From the NCBI GenBank assembly GCA_002686955.1, contig NYZA01000142.1, forward strand, positions 1 through 10,910: a stretch of DNA of 10,910 nt. Reading direction: 5' to 3'. Position 1 is the stretch's first letter. Each line of letters begins with the position of its first letter. The notes beneath the pieces were generated by a model, which did no database searches, was not told the origin of the DNA, and saw only the letters and a program-made list of their open reading frames with translations. A program made the translations under genes and the position numbers. Source of the stretch: Gemmatimonadota bacterium (GTDB taxonomy: Bacteria > GCA-2686955). Below are positions 5,528-10,910 of this stretch, piece after piece.

Positions 5528-7794
5528 TGAGCCGCCAAACACTGATAGGAAAAAGCCTGCCGCGCCCCGACGCTAAGGCCAAGGTGACCGGTGGCGCCCA
5601 GTACACCGACGACATCCATCTTCCGGGCATGCTCCACGGAGCCTTGCTGCGGAGTCCGGTCGCCCACGCCAGAATCGCGAGCATCGATATCGATCGGGCA
5701 CGCGCCCTTCCCGGCGTCAAATGCGTGATTACGGGAAACGATGTACCCGCGGTTCGCTACGGCAACTGGCGTCTCGTGCCGGAGCTGCAAGACGAGACCG
5801 CGTTGGCCGTGGACAAGGTGCGCTTCATCGGCGACGAAGTAGCGGCAGTTGCCGCCGTCGATGCCGACACTGCGCGTGAAGCCCTCGAGCTGATCGATGT
5901 CGAGTACGAAGAGTTACCGGCCGTATTCGGCATCGAAGAAGCTCTGGCCGAGGGCGCACCGCATCTTCACGACGCACACACCGACAACATCAGTCTCACG
6001 CGAAATATCGACTACGGCGAGCTCGATCGGGCATTCGAGGAAGCGTTCCATATCCAAGAAGACGTATTCACGACCCATCCGGTCAACCACGCCTACATGG
6101 AGCCTTGCTCCGCCTTGGCTCGCGCTGAATCGGACGGCCGGATCACGATCTGGACATCGACGCAGACGCCCTACTACATCCAATGTCTGCTCGCCCGCAC
6201 GATGGAGCTGCGCGAGAACGACGTGCGGGTGATCAAGCCGCATGTGGGCGGCGGATTCGGCGGAAAGATGGAGCTGCGCCCTTGGGATTTCTGCGCCGCG
6301 TGGATGGCCCGCGAAATCGGGCGACCCGTGAAGTTCACGCTCGACCGCACGGAAGAGCTGGCGACCGGGCGCCGTCGCCATGCCGTGAAGATCAGCTCGA
6401 GGATCGCCTTCCAGGAAGATGGCACGATCACCGGCAAGGAGGTTCGCGCGTGGCTGAACGGCGGGGCGTACAACGGCATGGGGCCGACCGCGACCTTCCT
6501 GATCGGGAATTTCGGTGCGATGCTCTACCGTATTCCGGCGTACCGATACCGCGGACTCTACATCTATACGAATACCCCTCCAGCCGGAGCTATGCGCGGC
6601 TTCGGCGCCCCCCAGGCCCTCTACGCGGGGGAGACACAGATGAGCCAGGCCGCTGCCGCGCTCGGGCTCGATCCGATCGAGCTACGCCTGAAGAACTCCA
6701 TGACCGAGGGGGACGAGATCCCCGGTGTCGCGACGGTTGGCAGCTGCGGTCTGAAAGAGTGTCTCGAAGAGGTGCGAAGGATCAGCGGCTGGAACGAGAA
6801 GCGGGCCACCCTGGGCCGCGGCCATGGGATCGGTGTCGCCTGCTACAGTTTCATCTCGGGTGGCGTTTTCAACTGGTTCAACACGAAATACCCTTTCTCG
6901 AGCGCGGAGGTGCGGGTCTTCGACGACGGCACGGCCCAGCTCTCGACTCTGGCCGCCGACATCGGCCAAGGCTCCGATCTGATCCTGCCGCAGATCTTGG
7001 CCGAAGAGCTCGGCCTGAGAATGGACGACATCCGCCTGGTCACCGGCGACACCGCGGCCTGCCCTCAATCCGATCTCGGTACTTGGGGCAGCCGAGTCAC
7101 TCTCATGGCCGGCAACGCCGTGCGCCGGGCCGCCAAGGAGGTAAAAGAGCGGCTCTTCGAAATGGTGTCGCTGAAGTTCGATCTGAACGTCATTCACGAG
7201 CTGGAATGCGGTGACGGCCACATCTACGCAAAGAACAAGCCGAAACGCCGCATCCCCTTCGGTGAAGTCGTCGCCATGGCCCAACGCGCCAACCGTGGCG
7301 AGCCGATCAAAGCGACAGGGTACTACACGCCGCGAGATTGCGGGCTGGTGTCGCCGGCGTTCTCCTTCGGTGCGCAGGTCGCCGAAACGCGCGTCGATCT
7401 CGACACCGGCAAGGTCGAGGTGGAGCAGATGTACACGGTGCACGACTGCGGCGTCGAGCTCAACCCGATGGCGGTCGAAGGCCAGCTCGAGGGGTCGATT
7501 CAGATGAGCCTCGGCTACGCCCTATCGGAGACGCTCGTGATGCAGGAAGGCAGAACGCTCAATACCACTTTCCTCGATTATAAGATCCCCGTCGCGGCGG
7601 ATATGCCGCCGTCGATATCGAAGACCGTCGAGACCTTCGAGCCGGCGGGCCCCTTCGGCGCGAAAGAGGCCGGCGAAGGCCTGGCCTGCCCGACCGCTCC
7701 GGCGGTGGTCGACGCGGTATACGACGCCACCGGTTACTGCTGCAACGATTTGCCGATCACGCCGGAGAAGATCTTGGGGCATCTAGGAGCCTGA
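5527..7794 (+). CDS. Molybdenum hydroxylase large subunit (molybdopterin-binding, xanthine dehydrogenase family)
   Basis: A 755-residue catalytic subunit. It holds the Mo-pterin cytosine dinucleotide cofactor and hydroxylates or reductively dehydroxylates an organic substrate. Domains in order: ald_Xan_dh_C, about 20-130 (GGAQYTDDI, HGALLRSPVAHARI), then the MoCo-binding domain from about 150 to the end. Visible active-site features are GGGFGGK (241-247), MRGFG with Arg357, GQGSD (480-484) and GAKEAGEG (711-718), where Glu717 matches the catalytic base of xanthine oxidoreductase. Arg357 fits the conserved substrate-site arginine of xanthine dehydrogenases; CO dehydrogenase's Cys-containing loop is absent, so a CO dehydrogenase role is unlikely. 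Length is close to HcrA. The ATG overlaps the upstream stop by one base. No XdhC/CoxI-type maturation gene lies in the window. The substrate cannot be read; aromatic acyl-CoA, purine or N-heterocycle are all possible. Confidence 0.95.
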   Translation: MSRQTLIGKSLPRPDAKAKVTGGAQYTDDIHLPGMLHGALLRSPVAHARIASIDIDRARALPGVKCVITGNDVPAVRYGNWRLVPELQDETALAVDKVRFIGDEVAAVAAVDADTAREALELIDVEYEELPAVFGIEEALAEGAPHLHDAHTDNISLTRNIDYGELDRAFEEAFHIQEDVFTTHPVNHAYMEPCSALARAESDGRITIWTSTQTPYYIQCLLARTMELRENDVRVIKPHVGGGFGGKMELRPWDFCAAWMAREIGRPVKFTLDRTEELATGRRRHAVKISSRIAFQEDGTITGKEVRAWLNGGAYNGMGPTATFLIGNFGAMLYRIPAYRYRGLYIYTNTPPAGAMRGFGAPQALYAGETQMSQAAAALGLDPIELRLKNSMTEGDEIPGVATVGSCGLKECLEEVRRISGWNEKRATLGRGHGIGVACYSFISGGVFNWFNTKYPFSSAEVRVFDDGTAQLSTLAADIGQGSDLILPQILAEELGLRMDDIRLVTGDTAACPQSDLGTWGSRVTLMAGNAVRRAAKEVKERLFEMVSLKFDLNVIHELECGDGHIYAKNKPKRRIPFGEVVAMAQRANRGEPIKATGYYTPRDCGLVSPAFSFGAQVAETRVDLDTGKVEVEQMYTVHDCGVELNPMAVEGQLEGSIQMSLGYALSETLVMQEGRTLNTTFLDYKIPVAADMPPSISKTVETFEPAGPFGAKEAGEGLACPTAPAVVDAVYDATGYCCNDLPITPEKILGHLGA

Positions 7795-7801
7795 GCGCTC
7801 G

Positions 7802-8257
7802 TCACTCGATCGTCGTCTCCAGAACCACCCGCGGCCCCGGCGCGCTCACGCTCGACTTGTTCCTCTGCACCGTGACGAAGACCCGCGCCGGGCGCTCGGA
7901 GGGCAGTGCATCCTGTCTCGACAAGAACCCCTTGCCCCCCTTTCGGATCGTCAGCCGCCCGAGCGACTTGACCTCCCCTTCCTGAGCCTGCACCCAGCCG
8001 AAGTACGCCTGGCGCCGCGAGAGTGAAGGCAGGCGGTCGGCGAAGACGAGTATCGAGCCATCCGCCTCGCCGCACAGGATCTTGCCCGATGTCTCCATGT
8101 AGATGGGGCTGTCCATCGGACAGATCGTCATGGGCGGGCGCGCGCTCTGGACGCGCTCGTAGACAATCGGTGCCGGACTCGCCGCCAGGGTGGTCCCAAT
8201 GCTCAAGATCGAGAAGGCCAGGAAGGCAGCTCCGATCCGAACCTCTTTTCTCCGCAT
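7802..8257 (-). CDS. Exported protein with an RskA-like (anti-sigma-K factor C-terminal) domain
   Basis: A 151-residue protein. Residues 1-29 form a Sec signal peptide: MRRKEVR, a hydrophobic stretch at 8-24, and a likely cut near LAASPA. Residues 68-147 follow the pattern of the extracytoplasmic domain of anti-sigma factor RskA: ILVFADRLPSLSRRQAYFGWV, then GEVKSLGRLTI, RVFVTVQ and SAPGPRVVL. The N-terminal anti-sigma (zinc-binding) domain and membrane anchor of real RskA are missing. No sigma factor gene is nearby, so a direct anti-sigma role is unlikely. Cys46 and Cys62 could form a disulfide. The frame is open up to 8413, but start 8257 places the signal peptide first and has AGGA about 4 bp upstream. 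The gene converges on the hydroxylase operon with a 7-bp gap. The family call is by pattern and moderately secure. Function is unknown. Confidence 0.7.
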   Translation of the reverse strand: MRRKEVRIGAAFLAFSILSIGTTLAASPAPIVYERVQSARPPMTICPMDSPIYMETSGKILCGEADGSILVFADRLPSLSRRQAYFGWVQAQEGEVKSLGRLTIRKGGKGFLSRQDALPSERPARVFVTVQRNKSSVSAPGPRVVLETTIE

Positions 8258-8332
8258 GCGTCCTACCGGGGGGGTTGCAGAACGTCGGACGGGTGTGCGA
8301 TTTGCAATACACGTGCCAAGGCGGGGAAGCGA

Positions 8333-8357
8333 GCCGGCGCCAAAAAAGAACGCCGGC
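8333..8357 (-). promoter_or_regulatory. Perfect 7-bp GC hairpin in the leader of the RskA-like gene
   Basis: GCCGGCG (8333-8339) pairs with CGCCGGC (8351-8357) around an 11-base loop. On the minus strand the loop is T-rich. It lies 76-100 bp upstream of the start at 8257, inside the expected 5' leader. It may be a leader structure that affects mRNA stability or expression, or a chance GC palindrome. Confidence 0.35.
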
Positions 8358-8412
8358 CGACACCGGAATTCACCGTCGCTCGCGCGACGTGCGACATTGT
8401 GAACGCAAAGCA

Positions 8413-8418
8413 AGTATA
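8413..8418 (-). promoter_or_regulatory. Possible -10 box (TATACT) for the RskA-like gene
   Basis: On the minus strand this reads TATACT, one base from the sigma-70 consensus, in a short A/T-rich island. No -35 hexamer is seen at 17 bp. Transcription would start near 8406 and give a leader of about 150 bases that includes the hairpin at 8333-8357. Confidence 0.35.
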
Positions 8419-8474
8419 ACCCACTACCGCCCTATTGGGAGATTCCCCCCATCTCCGTGGGGAGGATTCCTCTA

Positions 8475-8500
8475 CCGGCGGCACGCCATCGTACCGCCGG
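8475..8500 (-). terminator. GC hairpin after the protease gene (possible terminator, no T run)
   Basis: CCGGCGG (8475-8481) pairs perfectly with CCGCCGG (8494-8500) around a 12-base loop. It lies 19-44 bp beyond the stop codon of the protease gene, where a terminator is expected. No T tract follows on the minus strand, so it is not a standard intrinsic terminator. It may act with Rho or protect the mRNA 3' end. Confidence 0.35.
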
Positions 8501-8518
8501 CGGGGCTTCAGGCCCGGG

Positions 8519-10660
8519 TCAATCCGCCAAACGGATCCCGGTCCAGGTTCCGGGACTGCCCGAATAGCTGAGCATCTCGCCGCTCATCGACTGGCCGTCC
8601 TCCTCCATCGTGCCCCAATAGTGGGTACCGCTCGTATACCACCAGTCCACGTCGCAGCCATCCTGCACCCAGGTACCGGTGTAACCTTCGGAATCGTCCC
8701 AGGTGCCGTCGGAGTAGAACCACTTGGTCACGACGCCCGACCAAATGTATGTGACGTCCCAGGTTCCCGTGAGATCGGGACAGGCTCCCGGAGTGGAGAC
8801 GGTGACGGGGAAGGAGTCGTCATCGATGAGAAGGCCGTCGCGGTAGAGCTCGGCCGTGACTGTGTAGGCGCCTTCCGGGGCGTTCACGGGCACGTCCAGC
8901 GAGACGGTGGTGCCGACGGAGTTCCCGGCCGTGACGATGACATCCGGCCCCGAGTAGAGCGTTTGCGTTAGATTCGCGGGCCCCTGAATCACCATCAATG
9001 CTTCGTCGAAGTGGAGATCGCCCGGGCATCCGTTGTCGGCCGCGGCATCGAAGTTCGTCGTCGCTCCCGGCGCGACCTGAGAGGGGTAGTTGCTCAGCGC
9101 GACCGTGAGATCGCAAGGATCTCCGTTCGAGGCCGCCAACACGGCTTCGTGCAAGTTGATCCGCCCCCAGCCCATGTAGCGGTCCCAGCCGGGTGTGTCC
9201 TCACCCGGGATTCCGACCTGGTCATCGGCGGTCGATTCCAGGATCGACTGCGCTTCGGTCGCACTCAGGGTGGGATCGGCGGACCAGATCAGCGCCAGAG
9301 AGCCCGCCGCGTGCGGACAAGCGGCCGAGGTACCGTTGAAGCCGGTGGTGTAGCCGCCGCCGGGAGAGGTCGTGAGCACGTCGACGCCGGGAGCGGCGAT
9401 GTCCATTTCGTTGCCGTAGTTGGAGCCCCACCAGTACTCGCCGTCACAGGAGCTTGGGTTCTTGCGCTCGTCGCACTGGCTCGTGGCCCCTACGCAGACG
9501 GTCGTACTGTACTTCGCGGGATAATTGACGGCACCGTTGTCGTTGCCGCTCGAGAAGCAAAGCAGAATGCCGTTGTCGCGCGCGTTCTGGCATGCGGCTT
9601 CGACGGCGCTGAAATCACCACTCGACATGCGCCAGGAGCAAGAGATCACGATCTGAGAGAAATCGCTCCCGCGGGTCACAACATAGTTGATGGCGTCGGC
9701 CCGATTCTGGTTCGCGCCGCTCGACAGGCTGACCTTGAGCGGCATGAGACGACAATCGGGAGCGACACCGGCCATTCCGGTGGAGTTGTTCGTCGCCGCG
9801 CCCGCGATGCCATTGGTCGCCGTTCCATGACTGCCCGAATCATGCGGAATCTTGTTGGGACCGTTCGAGAAGTCCCAATCCTCGCTGCCGATCGGAACCA
9901 CCTTCGATGCGAGATCCGGGTGGTCCCAGTCTATGCCGGTATCGATCACCGAGATGATCACATCGGAATCGCCCATCTCGACGTCCCAGGCGTCCTCGGC
10001 GTTGATATCGGCGCCGATAGTGCCGCCCGACTGGCCGGTGTTGTTGAGCGGCCACTGCTCGTCGTAGCGACTGTCGTTCGGAACGAAAAGTGCGTCTTCG
10101 AAGCTGAACGATGCGAGCTCGGCGAACCAGACATCTTCGTGCGCGTTGAAGTCCCGGATCGACTGGAAGAGACTGCGATCTTCCGGAGCGAAAAGAGTGT
10201 AGTAACCGGGCGTTCGCTGCTCGCGGGCAACGGAGGCCCCAAGGGCACCGATCACCTCGAGACGGCGCGCTTCGTCCACGCCGGCTTTGAACTGCACGGT
10301 GAGCTGATCCGGGGCGAATGTCTTGAGGAAGCCTTCCTGATCGCGCAGCAACGGCATCGCCGCCGCCACTCCAGGCATGGCGCGGAGCCGGGTCAGCATC
10401 CGGTCGGTGTCGGCATCGACGTCGAGCAGGAGATAGGGAGCCGCCCAGGCGGCTTCACGCTCGATCGCCGCGCCGGCGCCGGTCAAGCTCGCCCGGGCCG
10501 ATTCGGCGCCGGCTCCGGAGCGCAGGGAGACCTGCATCTTTCCGGAAACCTCGGTCATGGTGAACTGCTTGCCGTTGAATCCGGAAACATAGTGGTAGTC
10601 CCCTTCCGCGAAAGCCGCCGCGGCTGTGAGGGGGATCAGGGCGAGTGCGAGAGTTCTCAT
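8519..10660 (-). CDS. Secreted subtilisin-like serine protease (S8) with propeptide and C-terminal beta domains
   Basis: A 713-residue secreted S8 protease. Residues 1-18 form a Sec signal peptide (MRTLALALIPLTAAAAFA). About 20-195 is a propeptide resembling fervidolysin-type N-terminal domains (TVQFKAGVDEARRLEVIGAL). The catalytic domain begins near YDEQWPLNNTGQ (199-210). The triad is Asp240 (VIDTGIDWDHPDL), His279 (SHGTATNGIAGA) and Ser445 (FNGTSAACPHAAGS), with oxyanion Asn373 (SSGNDNG). Several cysteine pairs fit disulfides outside the cytoplasm. Residues 516-622 form an Ig-like beta domain. Residues 627-713 form a separate Trp/Gly-rich beta domain beginning CPDLTGTWDVTY and ending TWTGIRLAD. 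The frame opens at ATG 10747, which would add 29 residues before the signal peptide. ATG 10660 is chosen because it starts the signal peptide and has GGAGAT upstream. It probably digests extracellular protein; its specificity is unknown. Confidence 0.93.
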   Translation of the reverse strand: MRTLALALIPLTAAAAFAEGDYHYVSGFNGKQFTMTEVSGKMQVSLRSGAGAESARASLTGAGAAIEREAAWAAPYLLLDVDADTDRMLTRLRAMPGVAAAMPLLRDQEGFLKTFAPDQLTVQFKAGVDEARRLEVIGALGASVAREQRTPGYYTLFAPEDRSLFQSIRDFNAHEDVWFAELASFSFEDALFVPNDSRYDEQWPLNNTGQSGGTIGADINAEDAWDVEMGDSDVIISVIDTGIDWDHPDLASKVVPIGSEDWDFSNGPNKIPHDSGSHGTATNGIAGAATNNSTGMAGVAPDCRLMPLKVSLSSGANQNRADAINYVVTRGSDFSQIVISCSWRMSSGDFSAVEAACQNARDNGILLCFSSGNDNGAVNYPAKYSTTVCVGATSQCDERKNPSSCDGEYWWGSNYGNEMDIAAPGVDVLTTSPGGGYTTGFNGTSAACPHAAGSLALIWSADPTLSATEAQSILESTADDQVGIPGEDTPGWDRYMGWGRINLHEAVLAASNGDPCDLTVALSNYPSQVAPGATTNFDAAADNGCPGDLHFDEALMVIQGPANLTQTLYSGPDVIVTAGNSVGTTVSLDVPVNAPEGAYTVTAELYRDGLLIDDDSFPVTVSTPGACPDLTGTWDVTYIWSGVVTKWFYSDGTWDDSEGYTGTWVQDGCDVDWWYTSGTHYWGTMEEDGQSMSGEMLSYSGSPGTWTGIRLAD

Positions 10661-10663
10661 TAG

Positions 10664-10669
10664 ATCTCC
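10664..10669 (-). promoter_or_regulatory. Ribosome binding site GGAGAT deciding the protease start
   Basis: On the minus strand GGAGAT lies 3 bp (4-7 bp from the core GGAG) before ATG 10660. This favours 10660 over the in-frame ATG at 10747, which has no signal peptide directly after it. Confidence 0.65.
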
Positions 10670-10748
10670 GAAGTATTGTGCGGGCGCCTCTCTCGGCGTG
10701 GCCGCGATGCTCTGGTCGACGGGACGTAGCTCAATCCTAACCCCCATT

Positions 10749-10910
10749 TCAGCACGCCGAATCGATCGCTCGTATAGCTGATTTGGGGAGCGAGCGCCCC
10801 ACTAGGAGCCTGTTGCGCATAGTCTTCGCTTCGCCCGGCATCCGTCTTCGTTCCGATCTCTGCGTCGCTAAGTCCTTGAAAGGCAACCAGCCTTCCCGCG
10901 GACCCAGCTC
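10749..10910 (-). other. Partial open frame entering from the right edge; contains the right repeat copy
   Basis: The minus-strand frame is open from the right edge down to TGA at 10751-10749. It gives 53 residues that include ELGPREGWLPFKDLATQRSE, then RRRMPGEAKTMRNRLL. The middle matches the short frame at the left edge. The stop lies one base before the alternative protease ATG at 10747. It could be the C-terminus of a gene upstream of the protease, part of a mobile element, or an open frame by chance in high-G+C DNA. I do not recognise a family. Confidence 0.3.
10803..10867. repeat. Right copy of the inverted repeat pair
   Basis: The reverse complement of this stretch matches bases 1-65 (60 of 65 by hand). 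On the plus strand it begins CTAG (10802-10805) then GAGCCTGTT, and runs rightward toward the window edge through TTCGCTTCGCCCGGCATCC. The region after 10867 cannot be compared because the left copy is cut. The two copies point away from each other, so the 10.7 kb between them lies between two outward-running elements. Each copy is also upstream of, and in the same sense as, the nearest gene inside the window. Confidence 0.85.

Larger units (their letters stand above)
8258..8518. other. Non-coding region with GC hairpins between the RskA-like gene and the protease gene
   Basis: This 261-bp stretch holds no supported gene. It contains, from left to right, a C/G homopolymer run near 8267-8275, a perfect GC hairpin (8333-8357), a leftward -10-like box (8413-8418), a short stem of GGAGAT (8438-8443) with ATCTCC (8451-8456), and a GC hairpin (8475-8500) just after the protease stop. 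It would serve as the end of the protease transcript and the leader of the RskA-like gene. Confidence 0.6.

Noticed and set aside
6183-7214. A 343-codon plus-strand frame inside the large hydroxylase subunit
   Set aside because: It is Arg-rich shadow sequence. The overlapping frame has all molybdenum-hydroxylase motifs.
5527-7794. Naming the enzyme CO dehydrogenase (coxL) or 4-hydroxybenzoyl-CoA reductase (hcrA)
   Set aside because: The CO dehydrogenase active-site Cys loop is absent, and the FAD subunit lacks the four-Cys insertion of classical HcrB, so a specific symbol is not supported.
7734-8363. A 209-codon minus-strand frame overlapping the RskA-like gene
   Set aside because: It overlaps the end of the large hydroxylase subunit and has no domain pattern. 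The competing frame has a signal peptide and an RskA-like pattern.
9011-10663. A 550-codon plus-strand open frame opposite the protease gene
   Set aside because: It is the shadow of the protease on the other strand, rich in Arg, Gly and Val with no recognisable domain. The protease has a signal peptide, a full catalytic triad and a ribosome binding site.
1-10910. CRISPR arrays, tRNA or rRNA genes, phage or integrase genes
   Set aside because: No spaced direct repeats, no tRNA cloverleaf or rRNA-like stretch and no phage or recombinase motifs were seen on either strand.

Overview
This is a high-G+C, gene-dense bacterial window with nine complete genes and the edges of two further, similar segments. 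Two proteins begin with Sec-type signal peptides (a subtilase and a small RskA-domain protein). The genes present (DUF3604, HepT/MntA, SlyD-type FKBP, molybdenum hydroxylase, secreted S8 protease) suit a diderm environmental bacterium of a Myxococcota/Desulfobacterota/Gemmatimonadota-like kind. That placement is a guess: there is no rRNA or other phylogenetic marker here. I see no tRNA, rRNA, CRISPR array, phage gene or recognisable transposase.

Layout. 1-66: one copy of a repeat, running off the left edge. 103-1980 (+): DUF3604 protein with a PHP-like metal site. 1999-2723 (-): HepT toxin and MntA nucleotidyltransferase antitoxin, overlapping by 4 bp. 2764-3660 (-): an unusual fusion of a NifX/NifB-like cofactor-binding domain to a SlyD-type FKBP prolyl isomerase, joined by a Cys/His-rich linker. 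3661-3778: divergent intergenic region with a perfect TATAAT box facing right. 3779-7794 (+): a tight four-gene operon of an Mth938/DUF498 protein followed by the [2Fe-2S], FAD and molybdopterin subunits of a xanthine dehydrogenase-family hydroxylase, with start/stop overlaps between the enzyme subunits. 7802-8257 (-): a small exported protein that looks like the extracellular half of the anti-sigma factor RskA without its anti-sigma domain. 8258-8518: non-coding region with two GC-rich hairpins and a possible -10 box. 8519-10660 (-): a secreted subtilisin-like protease with a propeptide and extra C-terminal beta domains. 10749-10910 (-): an open reading frame running in from the right edge that contains the second copy of the left-edge repeat in inverted orientation.

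How the parts may work together. The molybdenum hydroxylase operon is the metabolic core. Its cofactor binding residues and active-site Glu and Arg are all visible, but its substrate is unknown; the closest named comparison is the 4-hydroxybenzoyl-CoA reductase/xanthine dehydrogenase group. The NifX-SlyD fusion is read divergently from this operon across a shared 118-bp region. Its metal or cofactor-binding domain plus foldase suggests, by inference only, a maturation or metal-handling role. HepT/MntA is an ordinary toxin-antitoxin pair. The inverted repeat pair at the two edges is the main structural oddity: it could be the end of a dispersed mobile element or the 3' ends of two paralogous genes. 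I did not find a clearly new multi-gene defence or mobile system.
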